In this document: piece by piece, positions 34,000 through 43,000 of the stretch
Numbering within the stretch: position 1 is the stretch's first letter
How the letters are laid out: every line of letters starts with the position of its first letter
NCBI GenBank assembly: GCA_963720945.1
Contig: CAVRHH010000013.1
Coordinates: 124,001 to 188,000, forward strand
Length of the DNA: 64,000 nt
DNA from: Bog-532 sp963720945
Lineage (GTDB): Bacteria; Actinomycetota; Actinomycetes; Streptosporangiales; Streptosporangiaceae
Reading direction: 5' to 3'
Translations under genes and position numbers: made by a program
The notes under the pieces: generated by a model
The model's input: the letters and a program-made list of their open reading frames with translations, nothing else
Database searches by the model: none
What the model was told of the DNA's origin: nothing

Positions 34000-34848
34000 C
34001 TAGAGGCGGGTCGCGGCCCGGACCAGCCCGGCGAGGGCCCGAGACTGGCTGTGCGGCGGCCACGCGATCACCGTCGTCACCGTCGGTGCGTCCAGCACCG
34101 GCACGGTGGCGAGGTCGCGGCGCAGATGGGCCCGGCACGACTCCGGCAAGACCGCCGAAGCCCGGCCGAGCGCGATCAGCTGGTAGAGCTGCGCATTGTC
34201 CCGGACCTGGGGACCGGGGCCGTCCGGGTACGTGCCGTCGGGTCCGGCCCAGCGCGGCATCGGCAGGCCGGGCAGCGCGGTGACGTCGGCCATCCGCAGC
34301 TGGGCCCGGCCGGTGAGGGGGTGCCCGGCCGGCAGGACCACGACCTGCCCTTCCGTGCACAGCTCCTCGGTGTCGAACCCGGCCGTCGAGTCGAACGGCC
34401 GGTGCAGCAGCGCCACGTCAGCCCGGCCGTCGCGCAGCAACCGCTCCTGCTCGGCGGGCCCGCACAGGAGCACGTCGACGGTGACCGCGCCGGGTTCGGC
34501 GGCGTAGGTGTCGAGCAGTTTCGCCAGCAGTTCGCTGGACGCTCCGGCCTTCGTGACGAGGACCATGCCGGGGTGGCCGGTTGCCGCGAGGGCGGCGCGG
34601 CGGGTACGGCGGTCGGCGGCGTCGACCGCGTCGAGAGCCGCCCGTCCCTCCCGCAGTAGCACCGACCCGGCCTCGGTCAGCGTGACGGTCCGGCCAGTGC
34701 GGTCCAGCAGCGCCACCCCGAGTCGCCGTTCGAGCTGCTGGATCGCCCGCGACAGCGGCGGCTGCGCGATGCCGAGCCGCTGCGCAGCCCGCCCGAAGTG
34801 CAGTTCCTCGGCAACGGCGACGAAGTACCGCAGCTCCCGTGTCTCCAC
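34000..34848 (-). CDS. LysR-family transcriptional regulator
   Basis: The 282-residue protein starts at GTG 34848 with the usual LysR opening METRELRYFVAVAEELHFGR, and the helix-turn-helix AAQRLGIAQPPLSRAIQQLE follows at residues 20-40. The C-terminal periplasmic-binding-like effector domain spans about 90-282. It is divergent from an SDR gene, and a T-N11-A dyad (34933-34947) lies between them, so it probably controls that SDR in response to an unknown small molecule. Confidence 0.92.
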   Translation of the reverse strand: METRELRYFVAVAEELHFGRAAQRLGIAQPPLSRAIQQLERRLGVALLDRTGRTVTLTEAGSVLLREGRAALDAVDAADRRTRRAALAATGHPGMVLVTKAGASSELLAKLLDTYAAEPGAVTVDVLLCGPAEQERLLRDGRADVALLHRPFDSTAGFDTEELCTEGQVVVLPAGHPLTGRAQLRMADVTALPGLPMPRWAGPDGTYPDGPGPQVRDNAQLYQLIALGRASAVLPESCRAHLRRDLATVPVLDAPTVTTVIAWPPHSQSRALAGLVRAATRL

Positions 34849-34932
34849 GCCGCCAGGCTACCGGCGTGATGGCCCGTGCCACGCTGCGAAAGCTGGCGGC
34901 GGGGTGACGGAGATGCCGGCGACGCTGGATTA

Positions 34933-34947
34933 ATACCCGGGAGGTAT
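34933..34947. promoter_or_regulatory. LysR-type T-N11-A operator
   Basis: ATACC-N5-GGTAT is a perfect dyad of the T-N11-A class recognised by LysR regulators. It lies 85 nt from the LysR start and 58 nt from the SDR start. Confidence 0.65.
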
Positions 34948-35004
34948 CGGTGCACACCCAGACGGTGTTGGACGCTCAGCCGGGGCGCGGACAGGATTGA
35001 ATGC

Positions 35005-35730
35005 ATGAGCGGACAGACGATCGCGCTGGTCACCGGCGCGAACAAAGGGATCGGGTACGAAATCGCGGCCGGCCTGGGCGCCCTCGGCTGGAGCGTCGGC
35101 GTCGGCGCCCGGGACGAGGAGCGCCGGGAAACAGCCGTGCAGAAGCTGCGCGCGGCCGGCGTGGCTGCGTTCGGCGTGCCGGTCGACGTGACCGACGACG
35201 CGAGCGTGACCGCCGCCGCCGGGCTGGTCGAGGGGCGCGCCGGCCGCCTCGACGTGCTCGTCAACAACGCCGGGGTGACCGGCGGCATCCCGCAGATGCC
35301 CACCACGGTCGACCTCGCGGTCGTGCGGACGGCCGTGGAGACCAACGTGATCGGCGTCATCCGCGTCACCAACGCGATGCTGCCGCTGCTGCGCCGCTCG
35401 GCGTCACCACGGATCGTGAACATGTCCAGCAGCGTTGGCTCCCTCACCCGGCAGACCACTTCTGGCGCCGAAACGGGCCCGATCTCCGCCGCGTACGCGC
35501 CGTCGAAGACGTTCCTCAACGCCGTCACCATCCAGTACGCCAAGGAGCTGCGTGACACGAACATCCTGATCAACGCCGCCTGCCCCGGCTTCACCGCGAC
35601 CGACCTCAACGGCTTCCGCGGCGTCCGCACCCCCGAACAGGGCGCGGCGATCGCGATCCGGCTCGCGACCTTGCCCGACGACGGCCCGACTGGCGCGTTC
35701 TTCGAGGACGCTGGGGTGGTGCCCTGGTAA
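35005..35730 (+). CDS. Short-chain dehydrogenase/reductase under LysR control
   Basis: The 241-residue SDR has TGANKGIGYE at residues 9-18, NNAGVTGG near 87-94, the catalytic Ser in NMSSSVGSL and YAPSK near 160. The ending DDGPTGAFFEDAGVVPW is typical of carbonyl-reductase-like SDRs that act on diffusible ketones. ATG 35005 follows AGGA. It is divergent from the LysR gene and ends at a strong hairpin, so it forms its own transcription unit. Substrate unknown. Confidence 0.88.
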   Translation: MSGQTIALVTGANKGIGYEIAAGLGALGWSVGVGARDEERRETAVQKLRAAGVAAFGVPVDVTDDASVTAAAGLVEGRAGRLDVLVNNAGVTGGIPQMPTTVDLAVVRTAVETNVIGVIRVTNAMLPLLRRSASPRIVNMSSSVGSLTRQTTSGAETGPISAAYAPSKTFLNAVTIQYAKELRDTNILINAACPGFTATDLNGFRGVRTPEQGAAIAIRLATLPDDGPTGAFFEDAGVVPW

Positions 35731-35763
35731 CAGACGGACGCCCCGGTTATGCCCGTGGTGACA

Positions 35764-35789
35764 CACTCGGCGGCCACGACCGCCGAGTG
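35764..35789 (+). terminator. 10-bp perfect hairpin after the SDR gene
   Basis: CACTCGGCGG (35764-35773), the loop CCACGA and CCGCCGAGTG (35780-35789) begin 33 nt after the SDR stop. The rest of 35790-35958 shows no gene. Confidence 0.65.
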
Positions 35790-35958
35790 AGGAATGCATC
35801 GGCCTCGATCCGGCACCTGAGCCCAGGTGAGGCCGCCGGACCGGTGCACCCGCCGCCCCGGGTCACCGGCTTGATACCGGGTCCCCCGTCAGGGCGCGGG
35901 TGCTCAGCCTGCTAAAGCCGTGGTGAATACCGACGATGCGCAAGCGGACTCTTGTGTG

Positions 35959-36549
35959 TCACGAGACCTTGCGTGACCCGGTTGCCGCTCCGGTTAGGTT
36001 GAGCAGCTCGTGGATTACGTCCGATGCGATGTCGGGGAGGGACCGCCTTTCGCCTTCACGGATCCACTGTGCGAACGCGATTCCAAACACGGTGGTGCCG
36101 GACTGTGCCGCAAGGGTGGCCGCCGGCTCGCCGATGCCTCGCGCGCGCAGGGCCTCAGCGATCGTTGTGGCGAGGCCCGCGAGTTTGTGCAGTTCGCGTT
36201 CCTGGAGCGCAGGGTTCTGGTCGATCACGAACTGTCGCGTGCGGGAGTGCGGGCGGCGCTCGTCGGGGAAAAGCGACGCCGCCGCGTGAAGCGCGGAGGC
36301 GATGACCTCGATCGGGGATGCGTCAGGCGGTGCGGCGTCCACCCCGTCGATGAACGCCTGGATGAACTGCTGCTGCCCGTAGAACAGCACCTCGCGCTTG
36401 TCGCTGAAGTGCCGGAAGAAGGTGCGCTCGGTCAGGCCGACGGATTGCGCGATCTCCGCGGCGGTCGTCTGCTCGAACCCGCGAGTGGCGAACAGCTCGA
36501 GTGCCGCTGCCTGCAGGCGCTCTCTCGCACCCGGCTCCCAACGCGCCAT
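35959..36549 (-). CDS. TetR-family transcriptional regulator
   Basis: The 196-residue protein has the canonical TetR DNA-binding domain at residues 9-55 (ALELFATRGFEQTTAAEIAQ, then VGLTERTFFRHFSDKREVLF). The remainder is the helical ligand-binding domain. It is divergent from an NAD-dependent epimerase gene. Two copies of a CAGT-N-ACTG dyad lie in the shared intergenic region, the first within 20 nt of its own start, so autorepression and control of the epimerase are likely. Confidence 0.92.
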   Translation of the reverse strand: MARWEPGARERLQAAALELFATRGFEQTTAAEIAQSVGLTERTFFRHFSDKREVLFYGQQQFIQAFIDGVDAAPPDASPIEVIASALHAAASLFPDERRPHSRTRQFVIDQNPALQERELHKLAGLATTIAEALRARGIGEPAATLAAQSGTTVFGIAFAQWIREGERRSLPDIASDVIHELLNLTGAATGSRKVS

Positions 36550-36567
36550 GGTGCTCAGTCTAGTGAT

Positions 36568-36628
36568 GACAGTGACTGTCGTACAGGTGTATGGTGATGT
36601 CTGTTGCTGACATCAGTCACTGACATCA
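36568..36628. promoter_or_regulatory. Paired TetR-type operators
   Basis: GACAGTGACTGTC (36568-36580) and TCAGTCACTGA (36613-36623) share the core CAGT-N-ACTG, with centres 44 bp apart (four helical turns). A further dyad GATGTC-N7-GACATC (36596-36614) and a direct repeat TGACATCA (36608, 36621) overlap the second site. The cluster fills the region between the TetR and epimerase genes. Confidence 0.65.
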
Positions 36629-36675
36629 TCGCATCAGCCGCTCCGCCCGTCACGGAGCCGAAGGGAAGCAGTAGC

Positions 36676-37587
36676 ATGCACGTTTTCGTCACCGGAGCCT
36701 CCGGATGGATCGGTTCCGCCGCCGTCGATGAACTTCTCGCCGCCGGGCATGAGGTCACCGGGCTCGCCAGGTCCGACGCTTCCGCCGCTGCCCTCCAGGC
36801 AAAGGGGGCTCGCGTCCGCCGCGGTGACCTCGACGATCTCGCGAGCATCCGTGCTGGCGCTGAGGCCGCCGAAGCCGTCATCCATCTCGCGAACAAGCAC
36901 GACTGGTCCAACCCGGCCGCCTCGAGCGCAGCCGAGCGAGCCGCGGTCCAGACGATAGGCGATGCGCTCGTCGGCACCGACCGCCCCTTCCTGCTCGCCT
37001 CGGGCGTCGCCGGCCTCACCCGGGGCAGGCCTGCCAGGGAAGACGATGCGTCCCCGTTCCATGGCCCGGAGTCGCCGCGTGGAGGCAGCGAGAATCTCGC
37101 GCTCGAGTTCGTCGATCGCGGTGTGCACACCGTGAGCCTGCGCTTTGCGCCGACCGTGCACGGAGCTGGCGACCACGGGTTCATCGCGACGATCGCCGGG
37201 GTGGCCCGCGAGAAGGGCGTCTCCGGTTACCCGGGAGACGGGACCAACCGGTGGGCCGCCGTGCACCGGTCCGATGCCGCGCGCCTCGTCGCTCTTGGAC
37301 TCGCGAAGGCTCCGGCGGGCACCCGCCTGCACGCCGTCGCGGAAGACGGCATACCCACCCGCGACATCGCGGAGGCCATCGGCCGCGCCTTCGGCCTCCC
37401 CGTCATATCGATCGCCCCTGATGACGTCCAAGGTCATTTCGGCTGGATCGGCACCTTCTTCGGCATGGATCTCACGGCGACGAGCACTGTGACACGGGAG
37501 CTTCTCGGCTGGGTACCCGCAGGCCCGACTCTCATCGAGGACCTCGACGCGGGTGCGTACTCGGCACGCGCGCCGATGGCCGGGTAA
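36676..37587 (+). CDS. NAD(P)-dependent epimerase/reductase-like protein
   Basis: The 303-residue extended-SDR protein starts at ATG 36676 behind AAGGGAAG. It has the N-terminal glycine motif FVTGASGWIGSA, DLDDLASIRAGAEAAEAVIH and a C-terminal substrate domain with GVSGYPGDGTNRWAAVHRSD. The usual YxxxK is not obvious: after LLASGVAG the active-site tyrosine position is not clearly filled. This group acts on small carbonyl compounds or NADPH/NmrA-like sensing. It is probably the regulated target of the TetR protein. Confidence 0.83.
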   Translation: MHVFVTGASGWIGSAAVDELLAAGHEVTGLARSDASAAALQAKGARVRRGDLDDLASIRAGAEAAEAVIHLANKHDWSNPAASSAAERAAVQTIGDALVGTDRPFLLASGVAGLTRGRPAREDDASPFHGPESPRGGSENLALEFVDRGVHTVSLRFAPTVHGAGDHGFIATIAGVAREKGVSGYPGDGTNRWAAVHRSDAARLVALGLAKAPAGTRLHAVAEDGIPTRDIAEAIGRAFGLPVISIAPDDVQGHFGWIGTFFGMDLTATSTVTRELLGWVPAGPTLIEDLDAGAYSARAPMAG

Positions 37588-37601
37588 GGGGGGCTTCGAG
37601 C

Positions 37602-37703
37602 ATGGCTGCATTGATCGTCTTCGGCCATGGTCCGGGAATACCGCATGCGACAGCGGAGCGATTCGGGCGCGAGGGTTGCTCCCTGCTGGTTGCCCCTGGC
37701 TAA
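37602..37703 (+). pseudogene. N-terminal fragment of a short-chain dehydrogenase
   Basis: The 33-residue frame MAALIVFGHGPGIPHATAER, FGREGCSLLVAPG is the Rossmann start of an atypical SDR (GxGxGI pattern), broken off where the NNAG and YxxxK regions should follow. It ends at TAA 37701-37703. With the N-truncated AraC gene beside it, this suggests one deletion that removed the rest of both genes. Confidence 0.6.
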
Positions 37704-37775
37704 CCGGTTCGGCGGCGCAAATGGTCATGCCGTACTGGGAGCCGCCGCACGGCCGCCCTGCCTCCCGGGTCCCCT

Positions 37776-38480
37776 GTGGGGTGCACCGGCTGCCGGTTAG
37801 CGCTGTGGCCAGCCGAGCGCGTCGAATACGGCGACAGGGTTGAGGTAGTCCCGCCAGTGCACGACTTCCCTGTCGCGGAGGGTGAGGCCTACCGGTTCGC
37901 CGGCGACATCGGCACGGGGCTCGTCCGGGCGCTACCGCCGGTGCTCTCACTTCCCGCGAGCATCGATGATCCGATTCACGGCGTGGTCACGCTCCTGTCG
38001 AGGGAGATGGCGCACGCCGAGCCCGGCCAGCAGACAGTGCTCGACAGGCTGCTCGACGTCCTAGTGGTGCTGGGGCTCCGGACCGGCCTCGCCCGCAGCG
38101 TAAGCGCCCCGGCGTGGTTCCGCGCGGCTTCCGACCCGCGCCTCTCCCCGGCCCTGCAGGCGATGCACGCCAAACCCGGCGAGCCGTGGACCGTGGATGA
38201 CCTGGCGAAGCTCAGCAACATGTCCCGGGCCACGTTCGCGCGCGTCTTCCAGCAGGCGCTCGGCCAGGCACCCATGAAGTACCTCACAGACTGGCGCATG
38301 ACGCTCGCGCGAGACCTTCTGCTCGACCAGGAAGCAACACTGGCCGAGATCGCCAGCCAAGTCGGCTACTCATCCGAGTACGCGTTCGCCACGGCATTCC
38401 GCCGGCACCACGGGCAGCCACCCGGCCGCTGGCGGCAGCAAGCGGCGCTGAAAACACCCGTCGGCATCCCGGGCCACTGA
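37776..38480 (+). CDS. AraC-family regulator, N-terminally truncated
   Basis: The C-terminal two-thirds is clear: GEAYRFAGDIGTGLVRALPP is the end of a cupin_6-type sensing domain, and two helix-turn-helix motifs follow (WTVDDLAKLSNMSRATFARV and ATLAEIASQVGYSSEYAFAT). Relatives are about 300 residues; only 234 are open here and the first 20-30 do not look like the family. The first 80 or so residues of the cupin are missing. The product may still bind DNA but probably cannot sense its ligand, so it may be a decaying gene. Confidence 0.65.
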   Translation: MGCTGCRLALWPAERVEYGDRVEVVPPVHDFPVAEGEAYRFAGDIGTGLVRALPPVLSLPASIDDPIHGVVTLLSREMAHAEPGQQTVLDRLLDVLVVLGLRTGLARSVSAPAWFRAASDPRLSPALQAMHAKPGEPWTVDDLAKLSNMSRATFARVFQQALGQAPMKYLTDWRMTLARDLLLDQEATLAEIASQVGYSSEYAFATAFRRHHGQPPGRWRQQAALKTPVGIPGH

Positions 38481-38518
38481 GACACCTCTATATCAAGCCT
38501 TCAGGAGCTGCCGGGCCA

Positions 38519-38964
<446 letters not shown>

Positions 38965-38968
<4 letters not shown>

Positions 38969-39447
38969 GGCTGGCTCCGCTCGAGCGCCTGCCTGGTCCG
39001 GGCGGCCAGGTCGCCCTGGTCCACGCCGGCCAGCGCCAGCGCCCGGGGCACGGTGCCGGCCTGCGCGCCGAGCACGGCAAGCAGCAGGTGCCCAGGACGG
39101 ACCTGCCGTTCCCCGAGGGTGCCCACCCGTTCCAGCACCGCTTTGGCTGACGCCGCCCAGCGCACCCGGCGTCCCGGGTCACGGCTGGCCACCGGCAGGC
39201 CGCCGGGCGGCAGCGTGACCCCGGCGGCAGCCAGGCTCTGCCGGAACTCACGGTCCAGGGCCGCGTGGATCCCGTCCCGGTCCAGGCCGGCCGAGGCGAG
39301 CACGTCCCGTGCCTCGGTTCCGTGCTCGCCGGTCATCGCCAGCAGCAGGTGCTCGGCCTCGATCACCGGCGCCCCCGCCTCTTCCGCCTCCTTCCCGGCC
39401 TGCCGGACGATCGCGCGGGCATGCTCAGTGAACCGCACCACTGCCAT
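38965..39447 (-). CDS. Clp N-terminal domain protein
   Basis: The 160-residue protein consists only of a double Clp-N repeat: FTEHARAIVRQAGKEAEEAG, IEAEHLLLAMTGEHGTEARD, then WAASAKAVLERVGTLGERQV and RPGHLLLAVLGAQAGTVPRA. No AAA+ domain is present, so it is not a ClpC unfoldase; stand-alone Clp-N proteins may bind substrates or adaptors. It starts at ATG 39447, overlapping the HTH stop by 1 nt (TAATG), and overlaps the ABC gene by 4 nt. Confidence 0.85.
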
Positions 39448-39677
39448 TACCGTCTCCTCAGCGTGACGCCCGCGGCGATGAGCCGCGCGGCGTGCTTCTT
39501 GTGGACCGCCTGCCGGGTGACGCCGAGCGCCTCGGCGACCTGCGGCCAGCCCCAGCTGGCCCGCATCGCCCGCTCGACCGCCACGTCCTCCAGCTGGTCG
39601 GCCAGCCGCCGCAGCGCCGCGACCGCAGCCAGCGCGTCAGCCGGATCGGCGTCCGGCCGGATCTCCGTCACTTCCAT
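39447..39677 (-). CDS. Small helix-turn-helix protein
   Basis: The 76-residue protein (MEVTEIRPDADPADALAAVA start) has a short helical N-terminus and a C-terminal helix-turn-helix: ASWGWPQVAEALGVTRQAVH, then KKHAARLIAAGV. This is the small regulator that often precedes stand-alone Clp-N genes in actinomycetes. ATG 39677 lies 7 nt after a TAGAGT -10 hexamer, so the message may be leaderless. A 14-bp inverted repeat overlaps this promoter and is the likely autoregulatory site. Confidence 0.8.
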   Translation of the reverse strand: MEVTEIRPDADPADALAAVAALRRLADQLEDVAVERAMRASWGWPQVAEALGVTRQAVHKKHAARLIAAGVTLRRR

Positions 39678-39682
39678 ACAAG

Positions 39683-39721
39683 CAACTCTAGTTGACAAAA
39701 CGAATTAGTCAACCTGAGTTG
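39683..39721 (-). promoter_or_regulatory. Promoter and 14-bp inverted-repeat operator of the HTH/Clp-N operon
   Basis: CAACTCTAGTTGAC (39683-39696) and GTCAACCTGAGTTG (39708-39721) are inverted repeats matching at 12 of 14 positions around an 11-nt AT-rich centre. On the minus strand TTGACT, a 16-nt spacer and TAGAGT form a good promoter inside the repeats, so bound protein would block polymerase. Confidence 0.7.
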
Positions 39722-39849
39722 CTACCGTTAGCGGTCCGCACGCCAGGCGCGGTGATGTTCAGCCAGGGACCGGGTGCCGCATCCGGCCGGCTTGCCCTGC
39801 TCGCCCGCGCGACGTCATTGCGGAGCGTGCCGGAGCGGAGCGCCCGCGG

Positions 39850-40009
39850 TTGCGCGGCAAGTCCCCGGCGTGTCGTTACCCGCCGCCAGTCCCCGGCTCG
39901 TCGGCGTCTCGTCAACCGGCACCCACCGGACCTCGGCCGTCTCGTCAATCTCCGGCTCCCCGACGCGCTCGGCCCCGTGCGACAGCCTGGCTGGTCTGCC
40001 CCGATAGCT
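39850..40009 (-). pseudogene. Possible Nudix hydrolase C-terminal remnant
   Basis: One minus-strand frame without a start encodes LSHGAERVGEPEIDETAEVR then WVPVDETP, which resembles the C-terminal part of ADP-ribose-type Nudix hydrolases. The Nudix box itself is absent. The frame degrades into low-complexity sequence and ends without a sensible C-terminus. This is the only gene-like content of 39722-40014. Confidence 0.35.
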
Positions 40010-40014
40010 CGCGT

Positions 40015-43000
40015 TCAGACGTTACGGCGGTACTGGCCACCGACCTCGAAGAAGGCCTCGGTGATCTGCTGCAGGCTGCACACCCGGGCCGCGTCCATCA
40101 GCGCGGCGAACACGTTGCCGCCCGAGCGCGCCGCCTCCTGCAGCCCGGCCAGCGCGTCGTGCGCCGCCTCGTGGTTCCGTGCCTGGAAGTCGCGGACCCG
40201 GTCCAGCTGGGATCGCTTTTCCTGCTCGGTCGCGCGGGCGAGTTCCACCTTGACGGGCTCGGTCCCGGCGGGATTGCGGAAGGTGTTGACGCCGATGAGC
40301 GGCAGGCTGCCGTCGTGCTTGCGCTGTTCGTAGAGCATCGACTCGTCCTGGATGCGGCCACGCTGGTAGCCGGTCTCCATCGCGCCGAGCACCCCGCCGC
40401 GCTCGCTGATCCGGTCGAACTCGGCCAGCACCGCCTCCTCAACCAGGTCGGTGAGCTCGTCGATGATGAACGAGCCCTGCAGCGGGTTCTCGTTCGCCGC
40501 GAGGCCCCACTCGCGGTTGATGATCAGCTGGATCGCCAGCGCCCGCCGGACCGACTCCTCGCTGGGCGTGGTGACGGCCTCGTCGTAGGCGTTGGTGTGC
40601 AGGCTGTTGCAGTTGTCGTAGATGGCGCACAGCGCCTGCAGGGTGGTGCGGATGTCGTTGAAGCTCATCTCCTGGGCGTGCAGCGACCGGCCCGACGTCT
40701 GCACGTGGTACTTCAGCTTCTGCGACCGCTCGCTGGCGCCGTACCGGTCCCGCATGGCGGTCGCCCAGATCCGGCGGGCGACCCGGCCGATGACGGAGTA
40801 CTCGGCGTCCATGCCGTTGGAGAAGAAGAACGACAGGTTGGGCGCGAAATCGTCGATGTGCATGCCCCGGGCGAGGTAGGCCTCCACGTACGTGAATCCG
40901 TTGGCCAGCGTGAACGCGAGCTGGCTGATCGGATTGGCCCCGGCCTCGGCGATGTGGTAACCGGAGATCGACACCGAGTAGAAGTTGCGCACCTGGTTCT
41001 GGATGAACCATTCCTGGATGTCGGCCATCATCCGCAGGCTGAACTCGGTCGAGAAGATGCACGTGTTCTGGCCCTGGTCCTCCTTGAGGATGTCGGCCTG
41101 CACCGTGCCCCGCACGCTGGACAGCACCCGGGCCCGGATCGCGGCGGCATCCTCCCCGGCCGGCTCGCGGCCGTGGTCCGCGCGGAACGCGTCCAGGCCC
41201 TGGTCGATGGCGGTGTTGAGGAAGAAGGCCAGGATGGTGGGCGCCGGCCCGTTGATCGTCATCGACACCGACGTGCTCGGGGCGGCCAGGTCGAACCCGG
41301 CGTAGAGTGCCTTCATGTCGTCCAGCGTCGCGATCGACACCCCCGAGGTGCCGACCTTCCCGTAGACGTCCGGGGGCTCGTCCGGGTCGCGCCCGTACAG
41401 GGTGACCGAGTCGAACGCGGTGGACAGCCGGGTGGCCGGGGCGTGCGCGGCGAGCAGCTTGAAGCGCCGGTTGGTACGGAACGGGTCGCCTTCCCCGGCG
41501 AACATCCGGGCCGGGTCCTCGCCCTCCCGCTTGAAGGGGAACACGCCCGCGGTGAACGGGAAGTAACCCGGCAGGTTCTCCTCCCGCAGGAACCGCAGCA
41601 GTTCGCCGTGGTCGGCGTAACGCGGCAGTGCCACCCGAGGGATCACGGTGCCGGACAGCGTCTCGCGGCTCAGCTCGGTGTGCAGCTCGCGGTCGCGTAT
41701 CCGCACGACCTGCTCATCACCCGAGTACGACGCCACCACGGCCGGCCAGCGCTCCAGGAGCCGGGCGCTCGAATCGCTGACGTCCGCCCGCGCCCGTTCG
41801 GCCAGCGCAGCCACGGCCCCGGCCGCTACGCCGGCCCGTTCCGCACTCGGCTGGCCGTCGCCGGCCGGTGCCCCGCGGTCCGGTCCCGTCGCAGGCGTTT
41901 CCTCGGCCGCCAGCTCGGCGGCGACGGCGGTCAGCTGCTGCAGGCGGCGGGCCGCCGCCACCTGCCGGGCGGTCTCCGCGTGGTAGTCCCGCACGGTCGC
42001 GGCGATCCCGGCCAGGTACCCGATCCGCGCCGGCGGGATGACCGGCGCCGCGCCGGTGGACGTCCGGCCCACCGCGGCCGGCAGCACACCCTCGGCGAGG
42101 TGCAGGCCATGGCCGCCCAGCAGCCGGGCCAGGTGCTGGTAGAGAGCGGTAACGCCGTTGTCGTTGAAGGTGGCGGCGCTGGTCCCGAAGACGGGCATGT
42201 CCTCGGGCCGTGCGCCGAACGCGTCCCGGTTGCGGATCAGCTGGCGGGACACGTCGCGGAGGGCGTCGGCGCCGCCACGCCGCTCGAACTTGTTGACCGC
42301 CACCACGTCGGCGAAGTCCAGCATGTCGATCTTTTCCAGCTGGGACGCCGCGCCGAACTCGGGTGTCATCACGTACAGCGAGACGTCGGCCAGCGGCACG
42401 ACCGCCGCGTCGCCCTGCCCGATCCCCGGCGTCTCCAGGATCACCAGGTCGTAACCGGCCGCCTGGCAGGCGCCGATGATGGCCTCGATGCCGTCCGGCA
42501 GCTCGTGGGCGCCCCGGGTGGCCAGCGACCGGAAGAAGAGGTGGTCGCCGTCGAGGGCGTTCATCCGGATCCGGTCGCCGAGCAGCGCCCCGCCGCTGCG
42601 CCGGTGGGTCGGGTCGACGGCCAGCACCGCCACGCGCAGCTTGTCCTGCTGGTCGGTGCGGAACCGCCGGACCAGCTCATCGGTCAGCGACGACTTGCCT
42701 GACCCGCCGGTCCCGGTGATACCGAGCACCGGGACCCGCCGGGACGCTGCGGCCGCGGTGAGCGCCTCGCGGTCCGCTTCCGGCAGGCGCCCGGCCTGCA
42801 GGCAGGTGATCGCCCGGGCCAGCGCGCGCCGCTCGCCGGCCAGCACGGCATCGACGGGGACGGGGGCGTCCGCGAGGTCGGTGTCGCAGTCCCGGATGAG
42901 CTGATTGATCATGGCCGCCAGGCCGAGCTGCTGGCCGTCCTCTGGGGAGAAGATGCGCACCCCCGCCTCGGACAGCCGCGCGATCTCGTCCGGGACGATC

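Noticed and set aside
39850..42702. 950-codon plus-strand open frame opposite icmF
   Set aside because: Same explanation: icmF on the minus strand has complete domain motifs; the plus-strand product is Arg/Gly/Val-rich without domains.
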